From Arthrobacter sp. V1I9 (lineage in GTDB: Bacteria; Actinomycetota; Actinomycetes; Actinomycetales; Micrococcaceae), in contig NZ_JAUSYU010000001.1 of the NCBI RefSeq assembly GCF_030817075.1, positions 3,348,001-3,412,000 of the forward strand: 64,000 bases of DNA. Reading direction: 5' to 3'. Below are positions 16,928 through 25,601 of the stretch, in pieces (within the stretch, counting starts at the first letter, position 1; each line of letters opens with the position of its first letter). A program made the translations under genes and the position numbers. Under the pieces are notes generated by a model. The model saw only the letters and a program-made list of their open reading frames with translations. It searched no databases and had not been told where the DNA came from.

Positions 16928-17563
16928 ATGAGCCTCGCAGTCGCCCGCAAGCCGCTCCGCGCCGACGCAGCACGGAACGTGGACAAGATCATCACGGCGG
17001 CGCGGCAATGCTTCCGCGAGTTCGGCCCGGAAGTGCCGCTGCAGACCATTGCAGCCACAGCAGGGGTGGGCCCGGCCACCCTGTTCCGTAATTTTTCGGA
17101 CAAGGAAGAGCTGGTGCTTGCTGCCCTCAACAGGCAGCTGCGGCTCACCGTGGATCCGGTGGTGGACGGCGCCCTGGCGGATATCGATGCCGCCGCCGGA
17201 CTGCTGCGGGTCATGGAGGCCCTGATGGCCGCCGCCAGCGATGACGCCAATCTTTTGGGAGCCGTTGCCGGCCGGCGGGAGCTCCTGACCGGTATCACCG
17301 GTTCCTTGATGGAGTCGATGGGTGTGCTGCTGGTACGGGGCCAGGGCCAGGGAAGCCTGCGGGCGGACATCTCCATGACGGACATGTTCCGGCTGCTTGC
17401 CATGCTCATTGGCGTGGTAGACACCATGGAGCCCGGATCCCACGCATGGCGCCGCCCGCTGGCCTTGATTGAAGATGCCATCCGGTCCGTCCGGCCCAGC
17501 CGGCCTCTTCCCGTCCATGTGCCGCTGCCGGCCGCTTCCCTGGCGGGCCAGCAGCCCATCTAG
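16928..17563 (+). CDS. TetR/AcrR family transcriptional regulator
   Basis: 211 residues. The N-terminal DNA-binding domain (about 15-65) contains ITAARQCFREFGPEVPLQTIAATAGVGPATLFRNFSDKEELV, a clear TetR helix-turn-helix. The ligand domain is all-helical and not assignable. It is divergent from the thiamine-binding family gene across a 121-bp gap, the usual arrangement for a local repressor, but no drug pump or enzyme target is directly adjacent. Confidence 0.92.
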   Translation: MSLAVARKPLRADAARNVDKIITAARQCFREFGPEVPLQTIAATAGVGPATLFRNFSDKEELVLAALNRQLRLTVDPVVDGALADIDAAAGLLRVMEALMAAASDDANLLGAVAGRRELLTGITGSLMESMGVLLVRGQGQGSLRADISMTDMFRLLAMLIGVVDTMEPGSHAWRRPLALIEDAIRSVRPSRPLPVHVPLPAASLAGQQPI

Positions 17564-17721
17564 CAGCAGGAATCCTGCCCGCCGGGCGCACAGTCCTCCC
17601 CATTGTGGGCCTCGTGCCGGTGCAATACACTTCAAGTGGGTTACGCAGACAGCCTCTGTTCCTTCCAGATGGAGCCACCCATGCCACAGTTCCTGCACCT
17701 CCGGCACACGACCGCAGCGCG

Positions 17722-17946
17722 ATGAACAGTTCCAGGCTTTTCCACTACATCAACGATCCGCGCGGCCCAGAGGAAATTCTTCCCACCTTGCCGGCAGAGG
17801 AACTGGCAAAACTGTTGGATGCCCTCTACCAGAACCTTGACACTCCCGAACCCGAGTTCGGCGCCCAGGCCTGGTATGAGATGGCGGTTGAAGAGAGCTC
17901 GCGCCGGTCAGCAGTACCTGACGGCGCCGCGCACGGGGTCGCCTGA
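17722..17946 (+). CDS. Small hypothetical protein (74 aa)
   Basis: 74 residues opening MNSSRLFHYINDPRGPEEILPTLPAEELAKLLDALYQNLD, a plausible small acidic helical protein. ATG 17722 is chosen over an in-frame start at 17605, because the extra sequence is Pro/Thr-rich and unlike coding sequence nearby. No domain recognised; real-gene status is moderately supported. Confidence 0.5.
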   Translation: MNSSRLFHYINDPRGPEEILPTLPAEELAKLLDALYQNLDTPEPEFGAQAWYEMAVEESSRRSAVPDGAAHGVA

Positions 17947-18044
17947 CCACTTTCCCCTCACGATTTTCCACTCACGACGCCGGTACTCCCGCTGGTGCCG
18001 GGACGTTTCCGATGTCCGGCCCGGGCTGCCTGGTGCTCGGCGGG

Positions 18045-18314
18045 TCAGTCGCTGTCGGCGGCTTCCCTGGCACGGATTTCCCGGCGCACCATGGCGTGCA
18101 GAGCGGAAACCGGCGACGCCGGGTCCACGTCCATCGCCCTCGTAAGGCTTTGGGAAAGGGCCTCTAAATCCTCGGCAGGGACGTCGGAAATACCGGAAAA
18201 ACGGGTAAAGAAGCGTTTGGCCGGCAATCCCGCGCGCCATCGGGAATTCTTGTGTAAGGGAGCTCTACCGGCCCTTGCCCCGGACGCGTGCAGTTGATTT
18301 TCCATCGTTGCCAT
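18045..18314 (-). CDS. Small hypothetical protein (89 aa)
   Basis: 89 residues with a basic N-terminal half and a helical acidic C-terminal half (VPAEDLEALSQSLTRAMDVDPASPVSALHAMVRREIRAREA). No family recognised and no strong ribosome site. The C-terminal half looks coding; the N-terminal 25 residues are doubtful. Confidence 0.4.
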   Translation of the reverse strand: MATMENQLHASGARAGRAPLHKNSRWRAGLPAKRFFTRFSGISDVPAEDLEALSQSLTRAMDVDPASPVSALHAMVRREIRAREAADSD

Positions 18315-18411
18315 TCATGCGATTTGTCGGGGCCAACTGCATAGCCGCTCCCATAGTACAAACCCCCTACAGGCAAGAAAAGGGATTTGCGTCATGTTAT
18401 TGGTGGTGGGT

Positions 18412-18723
18412 TTAGTTCCAGCCCAGCATGCGGAGCAGCGCCGCAGTTCCAGCACCGGCCACCACCACCACAAGAAACGGTGCCCTGAGTGCCAGTGCGA
18501 TCGCCGCTGCAGCGAGCGCACCCAGCCGCGCATCGGCTGCCAGCGACTGCCCCGACGCCACCGCGTTCACCACCGTCAGGGAGGCAAGCAACCCGATGGT
18601 CATGGTGCCGGCAACCCGCGACATCCGAGGGTTTTCCAGAAGCCGGGCCGGGACAAGGTAACCCACCAGCTTCCACGCATACGCCAAGGCGCAGGCAATG
18701 AGCAGCCACACCCAAAGGCTCAT
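18412..18723 (-). CDS. azlD: AzlD family small subunit of branched-chain amino acid exporter
   Basis: 103 residues with four predicted transmembrane helices and the AzlD pattern (AYAWKLVGYLVPARLLENP, VAGTMTIGLLASLTVV, RLGALAAAAIALALRAPFLVVVVAGAGTAALLR). AzlD pairs with the large subunit AzlC to export branched-chain amino acids or analogues. Its ATG overlaps the AzlC stop by four bases, so the two are translated together. Confidence 0.92.
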   Translation of the reverse strand: MSLWVWLLIACALAYAWKLVGYLVPARLLENPRMSRVAGTMTIGLLASLTVVNAVASGQSLAADARLGALAAAAIALALRAPFLVVVVAGAGTAALLRMLGWN

Positions 18724-19544
18724 GATTCAGCCTCCGATGTGCCGCCGTCGCCTTTTTGGCCGTGGCCGCGGTGGTGGCAATCGTCTGCGCCGTACTGGCG
18801 GTGGTCCGTGCCGGGCTGGCGGGACTCGGCGTGGTGGCGCTCCCGGTAGGGCTCCACGTCCGGCTCAAGGCCTTCATCGCTCCGGCCGTAGCCGAACCAA
18901 CCGAACACTGCGGCCACGACGGCGGCCACCAGGATGGGCACGCCCGCCGGAACGAAGGGCACTGCCACAACCGTGGCCAGGGCGCACACCACCGCAATCG
19001 CGATCGGTTCGCGGCCCTTCAGCCGGGGCCAGAGCAGCGCCAGGAATGCCGCCACCGCCGCTCCGTCCAGCCCCCACTGCTTGGGATCCCCGAGCCCGCT
19101 CCCAGCGAGCGCGCCCACCGCGGTGAACAGGTTCCAGAGCACATAGATGCCGATGCCGGCTGCCCAAAAACCCCGGCGCTGTTCAGCGGGATCGGTCTGG
19201 CCGGTGCTGGTGGCGGTGGATTCGTCGATGGTCACTTGGGCGGCAACGTACTTGCGCCACCCGGTGGGGTGGAGCAGGGCGTTGAGCTGCATGCCGTAGA
19301 TGCCGTTGCGCATGCCCAGAAGCGTGGCTGCGCTCATCGCCGCGATGCCGGAACCGCCTCCGCCCACTACGCCGATAAACGCGAACTGTGAGCCGCCGCT
19401 GAACAGGAGCAGGCTCAGCGCCATGGTCTGCCAGAAGTCGAGGCCGGACGTGACGGAGAGTGCACCAAATGATATTCCGTAAAGGCCGGTGGCCACGCTG
19501 ATCGAGAGTCCCACCCGCACGGCCGGGGAAGCCAGGAGTTTCAC
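18720..19544 (-). CDS. azlC: AzlC family branched-chain amino acid exporter, large subunit
   Basis: About 274 residues with six to seven transmembrane helices and AzlC marks (GLYGISFGALSVTSGLDFWQTMALSLLLFSGGSQFAFIGV; AATLLGMRNGIYGMQLNALL). The start is taken as GTG 19544, which overlaps the DoxX stop (GTGA); GTG 19550 is equally possible and upstream frame sequence is not AzlC-like. Unusual feature: a 40-residue hydrophilic C-terminal tail rich in His and Asp (RERHHAESR, DDCHHRGHG) that could bind metal. Confidence 0.88.
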   Translation of the reverse strand: MKLLASPAVRVGLSISVATGLYGISFGALSVTSGLDFWQTMALSLLLFSGGSQFAFIGVVGGGGSGIAAMSAATLLGMRNGIYGMQLNALLHPTGWRKYVAAQVTIDESTATSTGQTDPAEQRRGFWAAGIGIYVLWNLFTAVGALAGSGLGDPKQWGLDGAAVAAFLALLWPRLKGREPIAIAVVCALATVVAVPFVPAGVPILVAAVVAAVFGWFGYGRSDEGLEPDVEPYRERHHAESRQPGTDHRQYGADDCHHRGHGQKGDGGTSEAES

Positions 19545-20077
19545 TGCCACGAACCTATTGCGGGCCGCCGAAGGCTCCAGGCCCAGAGGATAAGCGGCGC
19601 CTGAAGCGGGAAGCGCAGGGTGTGCACCTGGCGCTGCACAAGGGTCCCCTCCGGGCTGTAGGCCCGGCGGAGGGCATCGGCATGACCGGTCAGGAACGCG
19701 GTGAACATCGCGGTGAGGGCGGTTGCGGTCGCCTTGCGTGTCAGAGGGATGAGGAGTCCGACGGCGGCCGTCAGCTCCAGCAGGCCGCTGAGCGCGATCC
19801 ATTCCTCCCTTGTCATCACGGCGAACGGCCGACGGCGGAGGGGTTCCGGGCCGCCGTCGAAGCCAGCAGCTCCGTTGACCGCAGCAGTTCCGGCAACTGC
19901 AGCGCCGCCGTCGCCCGCTCCTTGCTGTCGCGTCTCTTTCAGGCAGAGGTAGTCAGGCACCACCTGGCGGTAGAAGCCGGGGTCGCGGAAGTGTTTCATG
20001 GCGCTGGCCAGAAGCAGGGCGCTCATGGCTGCAGCGGAAAGGCTCTGGCGGGCCCGGCCGGACCGGGGAAAAGGCAT
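19541..20077 (-). CDS. DoxX-like membrane protein
   Basis: 178 residues, four transmembrane segments: ALLLASAMKHFRDPGFYRQVVPDYL, then ALSGLLELTAAVGLLIPLTRKATATALTAMFTAFLTGHADAL and a C-terminal helix. A Gly/Ala-rich insertion of about 35 residues lies in the loop at 55-90. DoxX/DoxD-like proteins have been linked to quinone or sulfur redox functions; the role here is unknown. ATG 20077 is chosen, the longer frame needing a TTG start. Coupled to azlC by a four-base overlap. Confidence 0.75.
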   Translation of the reverse strand: MPFPRSGRARQSLSAAAMSALLLASAMKHFRDPGFYRQVVPDYLCLKETRQQGAGDGGAAVAGTAAVNGAAGFDGGPEPLRRRPFAVMTREEWIALSGLLELTAAVGLLIPLTRKATATALTAMFTAFLTGHADALRRAYSPEGTLVQRQVHTLRFPLQAPLILWAWSLRRPAIGSWQ

Positions 20078-20239
20078 GGCTCCACTCAATCACACGCGCG
20101 CCCGGCCTTTGAAACCGTCACGGGCCATCCGACCGTCAGGCCCATTCGGGAGCCGAACTTCCGCAGGGCACGGGCCGTTAGGTTCAAGGCTGCGGCAGCC
20201 CCTCCGGCACCCAGAGCCAGGGCTTGCCCGCGTGCCTGC

Positions 20240-21140
20240 CTACCTTCCTTGCGGCGAGGCGACCTTCAGCTGGCTGAGGACGCGCGCCGGCACGTTGGTG
20301 GTGATCTCGTGGACGCCCATGCCCTGGCACAGCGCCACGTCCTGTTCCGAGTCCACGGTCCACACGCGGAAGCGCCGGCCCCGCTCCAGCCACCGCTGGA
20401 TGGTGGCCGGGTGCTGGCGGACGTAGTCGACGCCGGGACCGGCCAGCGCGGCTTCGCCGTGGTCCAGGATCCGCTCGCCTTCCAGCTGGGCCGCCTTCAT
20501 CACGTTGGCAATCGCACCGCCCGTGATCAGCCCAAAACCCAATTCCTCACGCAGCTCATGCACATCCACGTCATCCACCAGTTGGCAGATGTACTCCGCC
20601 GGTACGGACCGAAGCAGGCGGCGGACAGATTCCGGGCTGAAGCTCATGAAGGTCACCGCCACGTTGTCCACCGTTGAACTCCCGGCGTCCCAGCCCTCGC
20701 CCCGGAGGACTTCAAGCACCCGGTCCTCCAGCTTGAGCTGGTACGGGCTGGGATGCTTCAGCTCAATCGCCAGCCGCACAGGACGCCCTGCGCCGCGAAG
20801 GATCTCCAGCAGTTCCGGAAGGGTGAGGAACTGCTCGGACCGCGGACCGTACATCTCAGGGATGCGCACGCCCTTCCACGATGAAAAGTCCAGGCGGCGC
20901 AGCTCCCGCAGAGTCCGCTCCGCCACCGGCCCGGTCCCGTCAGAGGTGCGGTCGAGGTTGGCGTCGTGCAGGAGGATGACGTGCTGGTCGCGGGTGAGGT
21001 GGACATCGCATTCCACACCGTCCGCCCCCATCAGCCAGCGCCTGCAGGTAGGCGGCACGGGTGTGTTCGGCAAACGCGGCACTCGAACCGCGGTGGGCAA
21101 AGACCAACGGCCGCTGTTGCATTGACTCTGCAGTAGTCAT
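20240..21140 (-). pseudogene. Glycerophosphodiester phosphodiesterase, frameshifted
   Basis: Hydrolyses glycerophosphodiesters to glycerol 3-phosphate and an alcohol. The N-terminal part (ATG 21140; LVFAHRGSSAAFAEHTRAAYLQALAD) and the rest (GADGVECDVHLTRDQHVILLHDANLDRTSDG onwards) lie in different frames. One extra base in a five-C run (plus strand 21025-21029) separates them, and removing it gives a continuous 299-residue GDPD with catalytic HRG, the ECD metal site and LHDxxLDRT. All other motifs to the stop at 20240 are intact. Either a recent inactivation or a sequence error. Cytosolic, no signal peptide. Confidence 0.85.
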
Positions 21141-21189
21141 GGAGACACGGTAGCCGACCTGCCCCGCTCTGCGGGACTAGGCTTGGCAC

Positions 21190-22548
21190 ATGCAGGTGAA
21201 CTCTGAGCCAACTACCGAGGAAGCACCCACCAGGCCCGCTCCTCCCGCCCCGCCATATGCGAAGGGCCGCGCAAAGGCGGGTCCCGCCGCCGTCAACCAA
21301 TTCTCTGCCGGCGACGCCGAAAAGGCGGCAGCGCTGCGGAAAATGAAAATGGTGGCGCTGGGGCTGCTGGTTGCCATGGCGGTGATTTTTGTGTTCGCGT
21401 TCGCGCTGCAGAAGGAGTATCCGTGGCTCCAGTACGTGCGCGCTGCCGCTGAGGGCGGCATGGTGGGCGCGCTGGCCGACTGGTTCGCCGTCACCGCGCT
21501 TTTCAAGTACCCCATGGGCATCAAGATCCCGCACACCGCGATCATTCCCCGCCGCAAGGACCAGATCGGCGCCTCGCTGGGTGAGTTCGTGGAAACCAAC
21601 TTCCTCTCCGAGCAGGTGGTCCAGGACAAGCTGGCCAGCGTGAACATCGCACGCCGGGCCGGCGAATGGCTCGCCACGCCAGCTGGGGCGGAGCGCGTGG
21701 CCAAGGAGGGCGCCGCCGTGATCCGCGGCGCGTTCAAGGTCCTGAACGACGACGACGTCCAGGCGGTCATCGAGGGCATGGTCCGCAAGCACCTGCTGAC
21801 TCCGCCGTGGGGACCTCCCGTGGGCAGGATGGCGGAGCGTATTTTCCACGACGGGCACCACCACAAGCTGGTGGACCTGCTCGTGGACAGGGCCGCGGAC
21901 TGGGTGGATGACAACCACGACACCGTCACCCACCTTGTTTCAGACCGCTCCCCCACCTGGGTTCCGCAGTTCGTAGACGGCCTGGTGGGCGACAAGGTAT
22001 ACGTGGAGATCCTCAAATTCGTCCGCGCGGTCCAGGCCAACCCCAACCACGAGGTGCGGCAGTCCATCGACAAGTACCTCAACGACCTGGCGCAGGACCT
22101 GCAGCATGATCCGGCCATGATCGCGCGCGCCGAGGACATCAAGGCACAGGTCCTGGGCGACCCCGAGGTGCAGGAACTCGCGTCCCGGACGTGGGGCACG
22201 GTGAAGAACGCCCTGCTCGGCGCCGTGGACGATCCGGACAGCGACCTGACCATCAAGTTCAAGGCAGCTGTCCGCGACTTCGGCTCGCGCCTGGTCAACG
22301 ATCCCGAACTGGCAGGTAAGGTCAACGCCTGGATCGGCGACGCCGCGGGCTACCTCGTGCGGACGTACCGCTCCGACATTGCCGGGGTCATCACCGATAC
22401 CGTTGCCCGCTGGGACGCCGAGGAAACCTCCCAGAAGATCGAGCTCCAGGTGGGCAAGGACCTGCAGTTCATCCGGATCAACGGCACGGTGGTGGGTTCA
22501 CTGGCCGGGCTCACGATCTTCACCATCGCGCACCTGATTTTCGGCTAG
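21190..22548 (+). CDS. DUF445 family membrane protein
   Basis: 452 residues. A Pro/Ala-rich N-terminus precedes a transmembrane helix (about 52-72, KMVALGLLVAMAVIFVFAFAL). A large helical domain with EGGMVGALADWFAVTALFKYPMGIKIPHTAIIPRRKDQIG, the DUF445/YjiN signature, follows, and a second helix near the C-terminus (VVGSLAGLTIFTIAHLIF). Function is unknown; relatives in firmicutes are called YheB. Convergent with pxpA. Confidence 0.9.
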   Translation: MQVNSEPTTEEAPTRPAPPAPPYAKGRAKAGPAAVNQFSAGDAEKAAALRKMKMVALGLLVAMAVIFVFAFALQKEYPWLQYVRAAAEGGMVGALADWFAVTALFKYPMGIKIPHTAIIPRRKDQIGASLGEFVETNFLSEQVVQDKLASVNIARRAGEWLATPAGAERVAKEGAAVIRGAFKVLNDDDVQAVIEGMVRKHLLTPPWGPPVGRMAERIFHDGHHHKLVDLLVDRAADWVDDNHDTVTHLVSDRSPTWVPQFVDGLVGDKVYVEILKFVRAVQANPNHEVRQSIDKYLNDLAQDLQHDPAMIARAEDIKAQVLGDPEVQELASRTWGTVKNALLGAVDDPDSDLTIKFKAAVRDFGSRLVNDPELAGKVNAWIGDAAGYLVRTYRSDIAGVITDTVARWDAEETSQKIELQVGKDLQFIRINGTVVGSLAGLTIFTIAHLIFG

Positions 22549-22561
22549 TTCGGCCCCGTAA

Positions 22562-23311
22562 CTACGCGAAGGACTCCAGCTCGACACCGGCCGCTTCAAG
22601 GCCCGCCCTGACGGCGGAAGCCATCTCGACGGCGCCTGGCGTGTCCCCGTGGATGCACAGGGAGTCGGGCTGCACCTGGACCAAGGTTCCGTCCAGAGCC
22701 AGCACCTCGCCCTTGGTGGCCAGGCGCACGGCGCGCTCAACGATGTCGTCGACGTTGTGCAGGACGGCGCCCTCCTGCGAGCGCGGCACCAGTGTTCCGT
22801 CGGCCATGTAGGCGCGGTCCACAAACGCTTCGATGAAGACGGGGTGCCCGGCTTCCTTGGCCTGCTTCAAAAGCTCGGAACCGGGCAGGCCGAGGATGGG
22901 CAGGCCCGGATCGTAGGAGTTCACGGCGGCCACCACCGCAGAGGCCTGGTCTGCGTCGTGGACCAGACGGTTGTACAGCGCGCCGTGCGGCTTCACGTAG
23001 TCAACGGAGGCACCCACGGCGTGCGCGACACCGTCGAGCGCGCCCAGCTGGTACAGCACGTCGCCGAACAGCTCGTCAAAGGACATGTCCAGCGAGCGGC
23101 GGCCGAAGCCGGCGAGGTCGCGGTAGCCCACGTGCGCGCCGACGGTTACGTCCAGCTCATAGGCCGCCCGGCAGCTGTCCAGCATGGTGACGGGGTCGCC
23201 GGCATGGAAGCCGCAGGCCACGTTGGCGCTGGTGACCAACCTGAACATGGCGGGATCGTCCCCCATGTTCCAGGAGCCGAATGATTCGCCGAGGTCAGCG
23301 TTGAGATCCAA
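22562..23311 (-). CDS. pxpA: 5-oxoprolinase subunit A (LamB/YcsF family)
   Basis: PxpA acts with PxpB and PxpC in ATP-dependent opening of 5-oxoproline to glutamate, clearing a spontaneous metabolic damage product. 249 residues with the family signatures MDLNADLGESFG, SANVACGFHAGDP, GAHVGYRDLAGFGRR and VKPHGALYN. The start codon is TTG at 23311, fixed by the conserved DLNADLGE opening and AAGG upstream. It overlaps the 3' end of the EcsC-like gene by 17 bases. No pxpB or pxpC is seen in this window, so the partners must lie elsewhere. Confidence 0.92.
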   Translation of the reverse strand: MDLNADLGESFGSWNMGDDPAMFRLVTSANVACGFHAGDPVTMLDSCRAAYELDVTVGAHVGYRDLAGFGRRSLDMSFDELFGDVLYQLGALDGVAHAVGASVDYVKPHGALYNRLVHDADQASAVVAAVNSYDPGLPILGLPGSELLKQAKEAGHPVFIEAFVDRAYMADGTLVPRSQEGAVLHNVDDIVERAVRLATKGEVLALDGTLVQVQPDSLCIHGDTPGAVEMASAVRAGLEAAGVELESFA

Positions 23312-24101
23312 GGTTATTGCCTTCCAGCGTCAGGTTTTCCGGTGCGGCAGCGTTAAGCTCGCCGGGAATGGTTTGGGGCATGGGACCGAACGCTTCCTTC
23401 GCGTTGGAGACCACCGCGCGCCCCATCATGAGGTTGCCGGCCCCGCCCACCACCGCGCCGATGCCGAACGGCAGGGCCCGGCCGAACAGCGCGGTGCCCT
23501 GGCGCTTGAGGAGGTTCTTGAGGAAGGCTTTCTGGATCCGGTTCCGGACTGAGCCGAAGCCGGGCACGGCCATCGACTTTGACAGCACGTTGCCCCACGC
23601 GCTGGAGGCACTAAGGCCATTGCCCGCAGCCTGGCCGCTGAGCGTTCCAAGCAACGCGGTGCCTTCCTCGCCGAGCATCAGTGCCATGACCATGGTGCTG
23701 GCCTTCTCCGGGTTGGTCAGGCGGATGCCGTGCAGCTCCGCGAGTGAGGTGGCGTACAGGGCGGTTGCCTCCAGGAACCCAACGGTCGCGGCGGCGGAGA
23801 GTCCGAGGGAAGCCACGGTGCCAACGCCGGGAACGACGGCGGTGGCACCAACCAGCGCCCCGCCGCCAGTGACGGCACGCAGGTAGTCGCGCTCCAGGAT
23901 GTCGGCCAGCTGGGCAGCCGTGGCGCGCGGGTGCTTGCGCTGCAGCCGGCGGATGTATGCCAGGACCAGCGGGCGCTGGATCTCCACTGCCTTCAGAAGC
24001 ATGTTGTGCACGCCCGGCTTCGGTTTGCCGTGTTCGTCGAATACGGCATTGTGGGCGGTTTCGTGTGCGATTCGTACCGCGGGATTGCTGCGCTTGGCCA
24101 T
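23295..24101 (-). CDS. EcsC-like protein
   Basis: 268 residues. A helical N-terminus (about 1-75) precedes Gly/Ala-rich, weakly hydrophobic segments (GGGALVGATAVVPGVGTVASLGLSAAATVGFLEATALYATSLAELHGI) and a second such region at about 205-225, the layout of EcsC-domain proteins. Biochemical role unknown. ATG 24101 is chosen because AGAGGT is correctly spaced before it. The stress palindrome TAAGGTTGCTTA lies 53 bases upstream, placing the gene, and perhaps pxpA behind it, in the same putative regulon as dps. Confidence 0.7.
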   Translation of the reverse strand: MAKRSNPAVRIAHETAHNAVFDEHGKPKPGVHNMLLKAVEIQRPLVLAYIRRLQRKHPRATAAQLADILERDYLRAVTGGGALVGATAVVPGVGTVASLGLSAAATVGFLEATALYATSLAELHGIRLTNPEKASTMVMALMLGEEGTALLGTLSGQAAGNGLSASSAWGNVLSKSMAVPGFGSVRNRIQKAFLKNLLKRQGTALFGRALPFGIGAVVGGAGNLMMGRAVVSNAKEAFGPMPQTIPGELNAAAPENLTLEGNNLGSQR

Positions 24102-24153
24102 GGTCACCTCTGTTGGTCTCGCCGGCCGCGTCGGATGCGGCCTTTCCTAATAC

Positions 24154-24165
24154 TAAGGTTGCTTA
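24154..24165. promoter_or_regulatory. TAAGGTTGCTTA palindrome upstream of EcsC-like gene
   Basis: Identical to the element at 8870-8881. It lies between the minus-strand EcsC-like gene (start 24101) and the plus-strand MFS gene (start 24252). Flanks CTAATAC and ACACTAG. Confidence 0.55.
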
Positions 24166-24251
24166 ACACTAGGCCACGGCACCCCTGCCCCATTGGCTAC
24201 GAGGGTAGTTGCCTGCTGTCCGGGTATTCGTCCGAAGCCTAGACTTACCCT

Positions 24252-25568
24252 ATGCCCGCTCCCAAAGCCCTGCGGCCGTTTGCCCATCGTGAGTACCGGG
24301 TACTGATTTCGGCGCTTGCCATTTCCATTTTTGGTTCCGGAATGTGGGCCGTTGCCATGGTCTACCAGGTGATCCACCTGGGCGGCGGACCGCTTGAGCT
24401 GTCCCTTGTTGCTGCCGCCGGCAGTGTGGGCCTGGTGGCCTTCCTCCTGGCCGGCGGGATCGCCGCCGACCGGATTCCGCAGCGCCGCCTGATCATCGCC
24501 GTGGAGGGAGCCAACCTCGCCGTGATCGCGGCCATCAGCGGGCTGGCCATGGCGGGGTGGCTGCAACTCTGGCACCTTGCAGTGGGAGCCTTCGTGCTGG
24601 GCGTGGGAGCGGCGTTCTTCTTCCCCGCCTATTCCGCCATCCTGCCGCGCATCCTCCCGGCGGAGGACCTGCTGGCAGCAAACGGCGTGGAGGGTTCCAT
24701 GCGGCCGGTGCTCCAGCAGGCCGCGGGTCCTGCGGTGGCAGGCATCGTGGTGGCTGCCCTCTCGCCGTCGCACGCCGTCACGGCAGTGGCCGTCTGCCAC
24801 CTTGCGGCGTTCATCATCCTGAACTTCCTGGGCCAGCACGCCCTGGCCGCACCCGTCAACGGCGCCGAAGACGGCACCCCTGCGACCGGAACGGAGCGCG
24901 GCAAGTCCTCCTTCCGCCAGGACCTGCACGAGGGCGTCAGCTACACGCTGCGCACCCCATGGCTGCTGTGGACGCTGCTGTGGGCGTGCATCTCGGTCCT
25001 GTTCCTGATCGGCCCCATCGAGGTGCTGCTGCCGTTTGTGGTGCGCGACCAGCTGGACGGCGATTCGCGCATGTTCGGCTTCCTCCTCGCCGTGATGGGC
25101 GTCGGCGCGGCCTTGGGCTCCTTGTTGACGGCCTCCCTGAGGCTGCCCCGGCGCTACCTCACGGTGATGATGGTGTCCTGGGGTGCGGGCAGCCTGCCGG
25201 TGGCCGCCGTCGGGATCATGGACAGCTTCTGGGTCCTCGCCGCTGCCCTGTTCATCTGGGGCGTGACCGGCAGCGTGGGCATGGTCATCTGGGGCACCCT
25301 GCTCCAGCGGCGCGTCCCGCCCCACCTTCTGGGCCGGGTCTCCAGCCTTGACTTCTTTGTGTCGCTCGCCCTGATGCCCGTATCGATGGCCCTGGCCGGG
25401 CCGGCCGCCGAGGTCCTGCCCATCTGGCTGATCTTCCTGGTGGCCGGCCTTGTGTGCCCCGTCATGGCGGTCATCGCCATGACGGTGGCACGCATGCCCG
25501 ACGACGAACTGGCCCACCCGCTGGACAGGGCTCCTGTTGCGGAACGTTCGACGGCGGCGGGAGACTAG
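24252..25568 (+). CDS. MFS transporter, EntS/MFS_3-like exporter
   Basis: 438 residues with about 11-12 transmembrane helices. The loop AGGIAADRIPQRRLIIA after helix 2 is the MFS motif A equivalent, and FFPAYSAILPRILPAEDLLAANGVEGS is characteristic of the EntS/MefA-like exporter group. It is probably an efflux carrier for a small amphipathic or siderophore-like compound, but the substrate cannot be assigned. Convergent with the GH65 gene, with 33 bases between stops. Confidence 0.88.
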   Translation: MPAPKALRPFAHREYRVLISALAISIFGSGMWAVAMVYQVIHLGGGPLELSLVAAAGSVGLVAFLLAGGIAADRIPQRRLIIAVEGANLAVIAAISGLAMAGWLQLWHLAVGAFVLGVGAAFFFPAYSAILPRILPAEDLLAANGVEGSMRPVLQQAAGPAVAGIVVAALSPSHAVTAVAVCHLAAFIILNFLGQHALAAPVNGAEDGTPATGTERGKSSFRQDLHEGVSYTLRTPWLLWTLLWACISVLFLIGPIEVLLPFVVRDQLDGDSRMFGFLLAVMGVGAALGSLLTASLRLPRRYLTVMMVSWGAGSLPVAAVGIMDSFWVLAAALFIWGVTGSVGMVIWGTLLQRRVPPHLLGRVSSLDFFVSLALMPVSMALAGPAAEVLPIWLIFLVAGLVCPVMAVIAMTVARMPDDELAHPLDRAPVAERSTAAGD

Positions 25569-25601
25569 GCTGCCCGGCAGTGTGAGCGCGCCCTGCGGCA
25601 A

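Noticed and set aside
24153..25601. 482-residue open frame on the minus strand
   Set aside because: Antisense to the MFS transporter. The translation is His/Gln/Gly/Arg-rich with no fold, as expected from the opposite strand of a high-GC gene.
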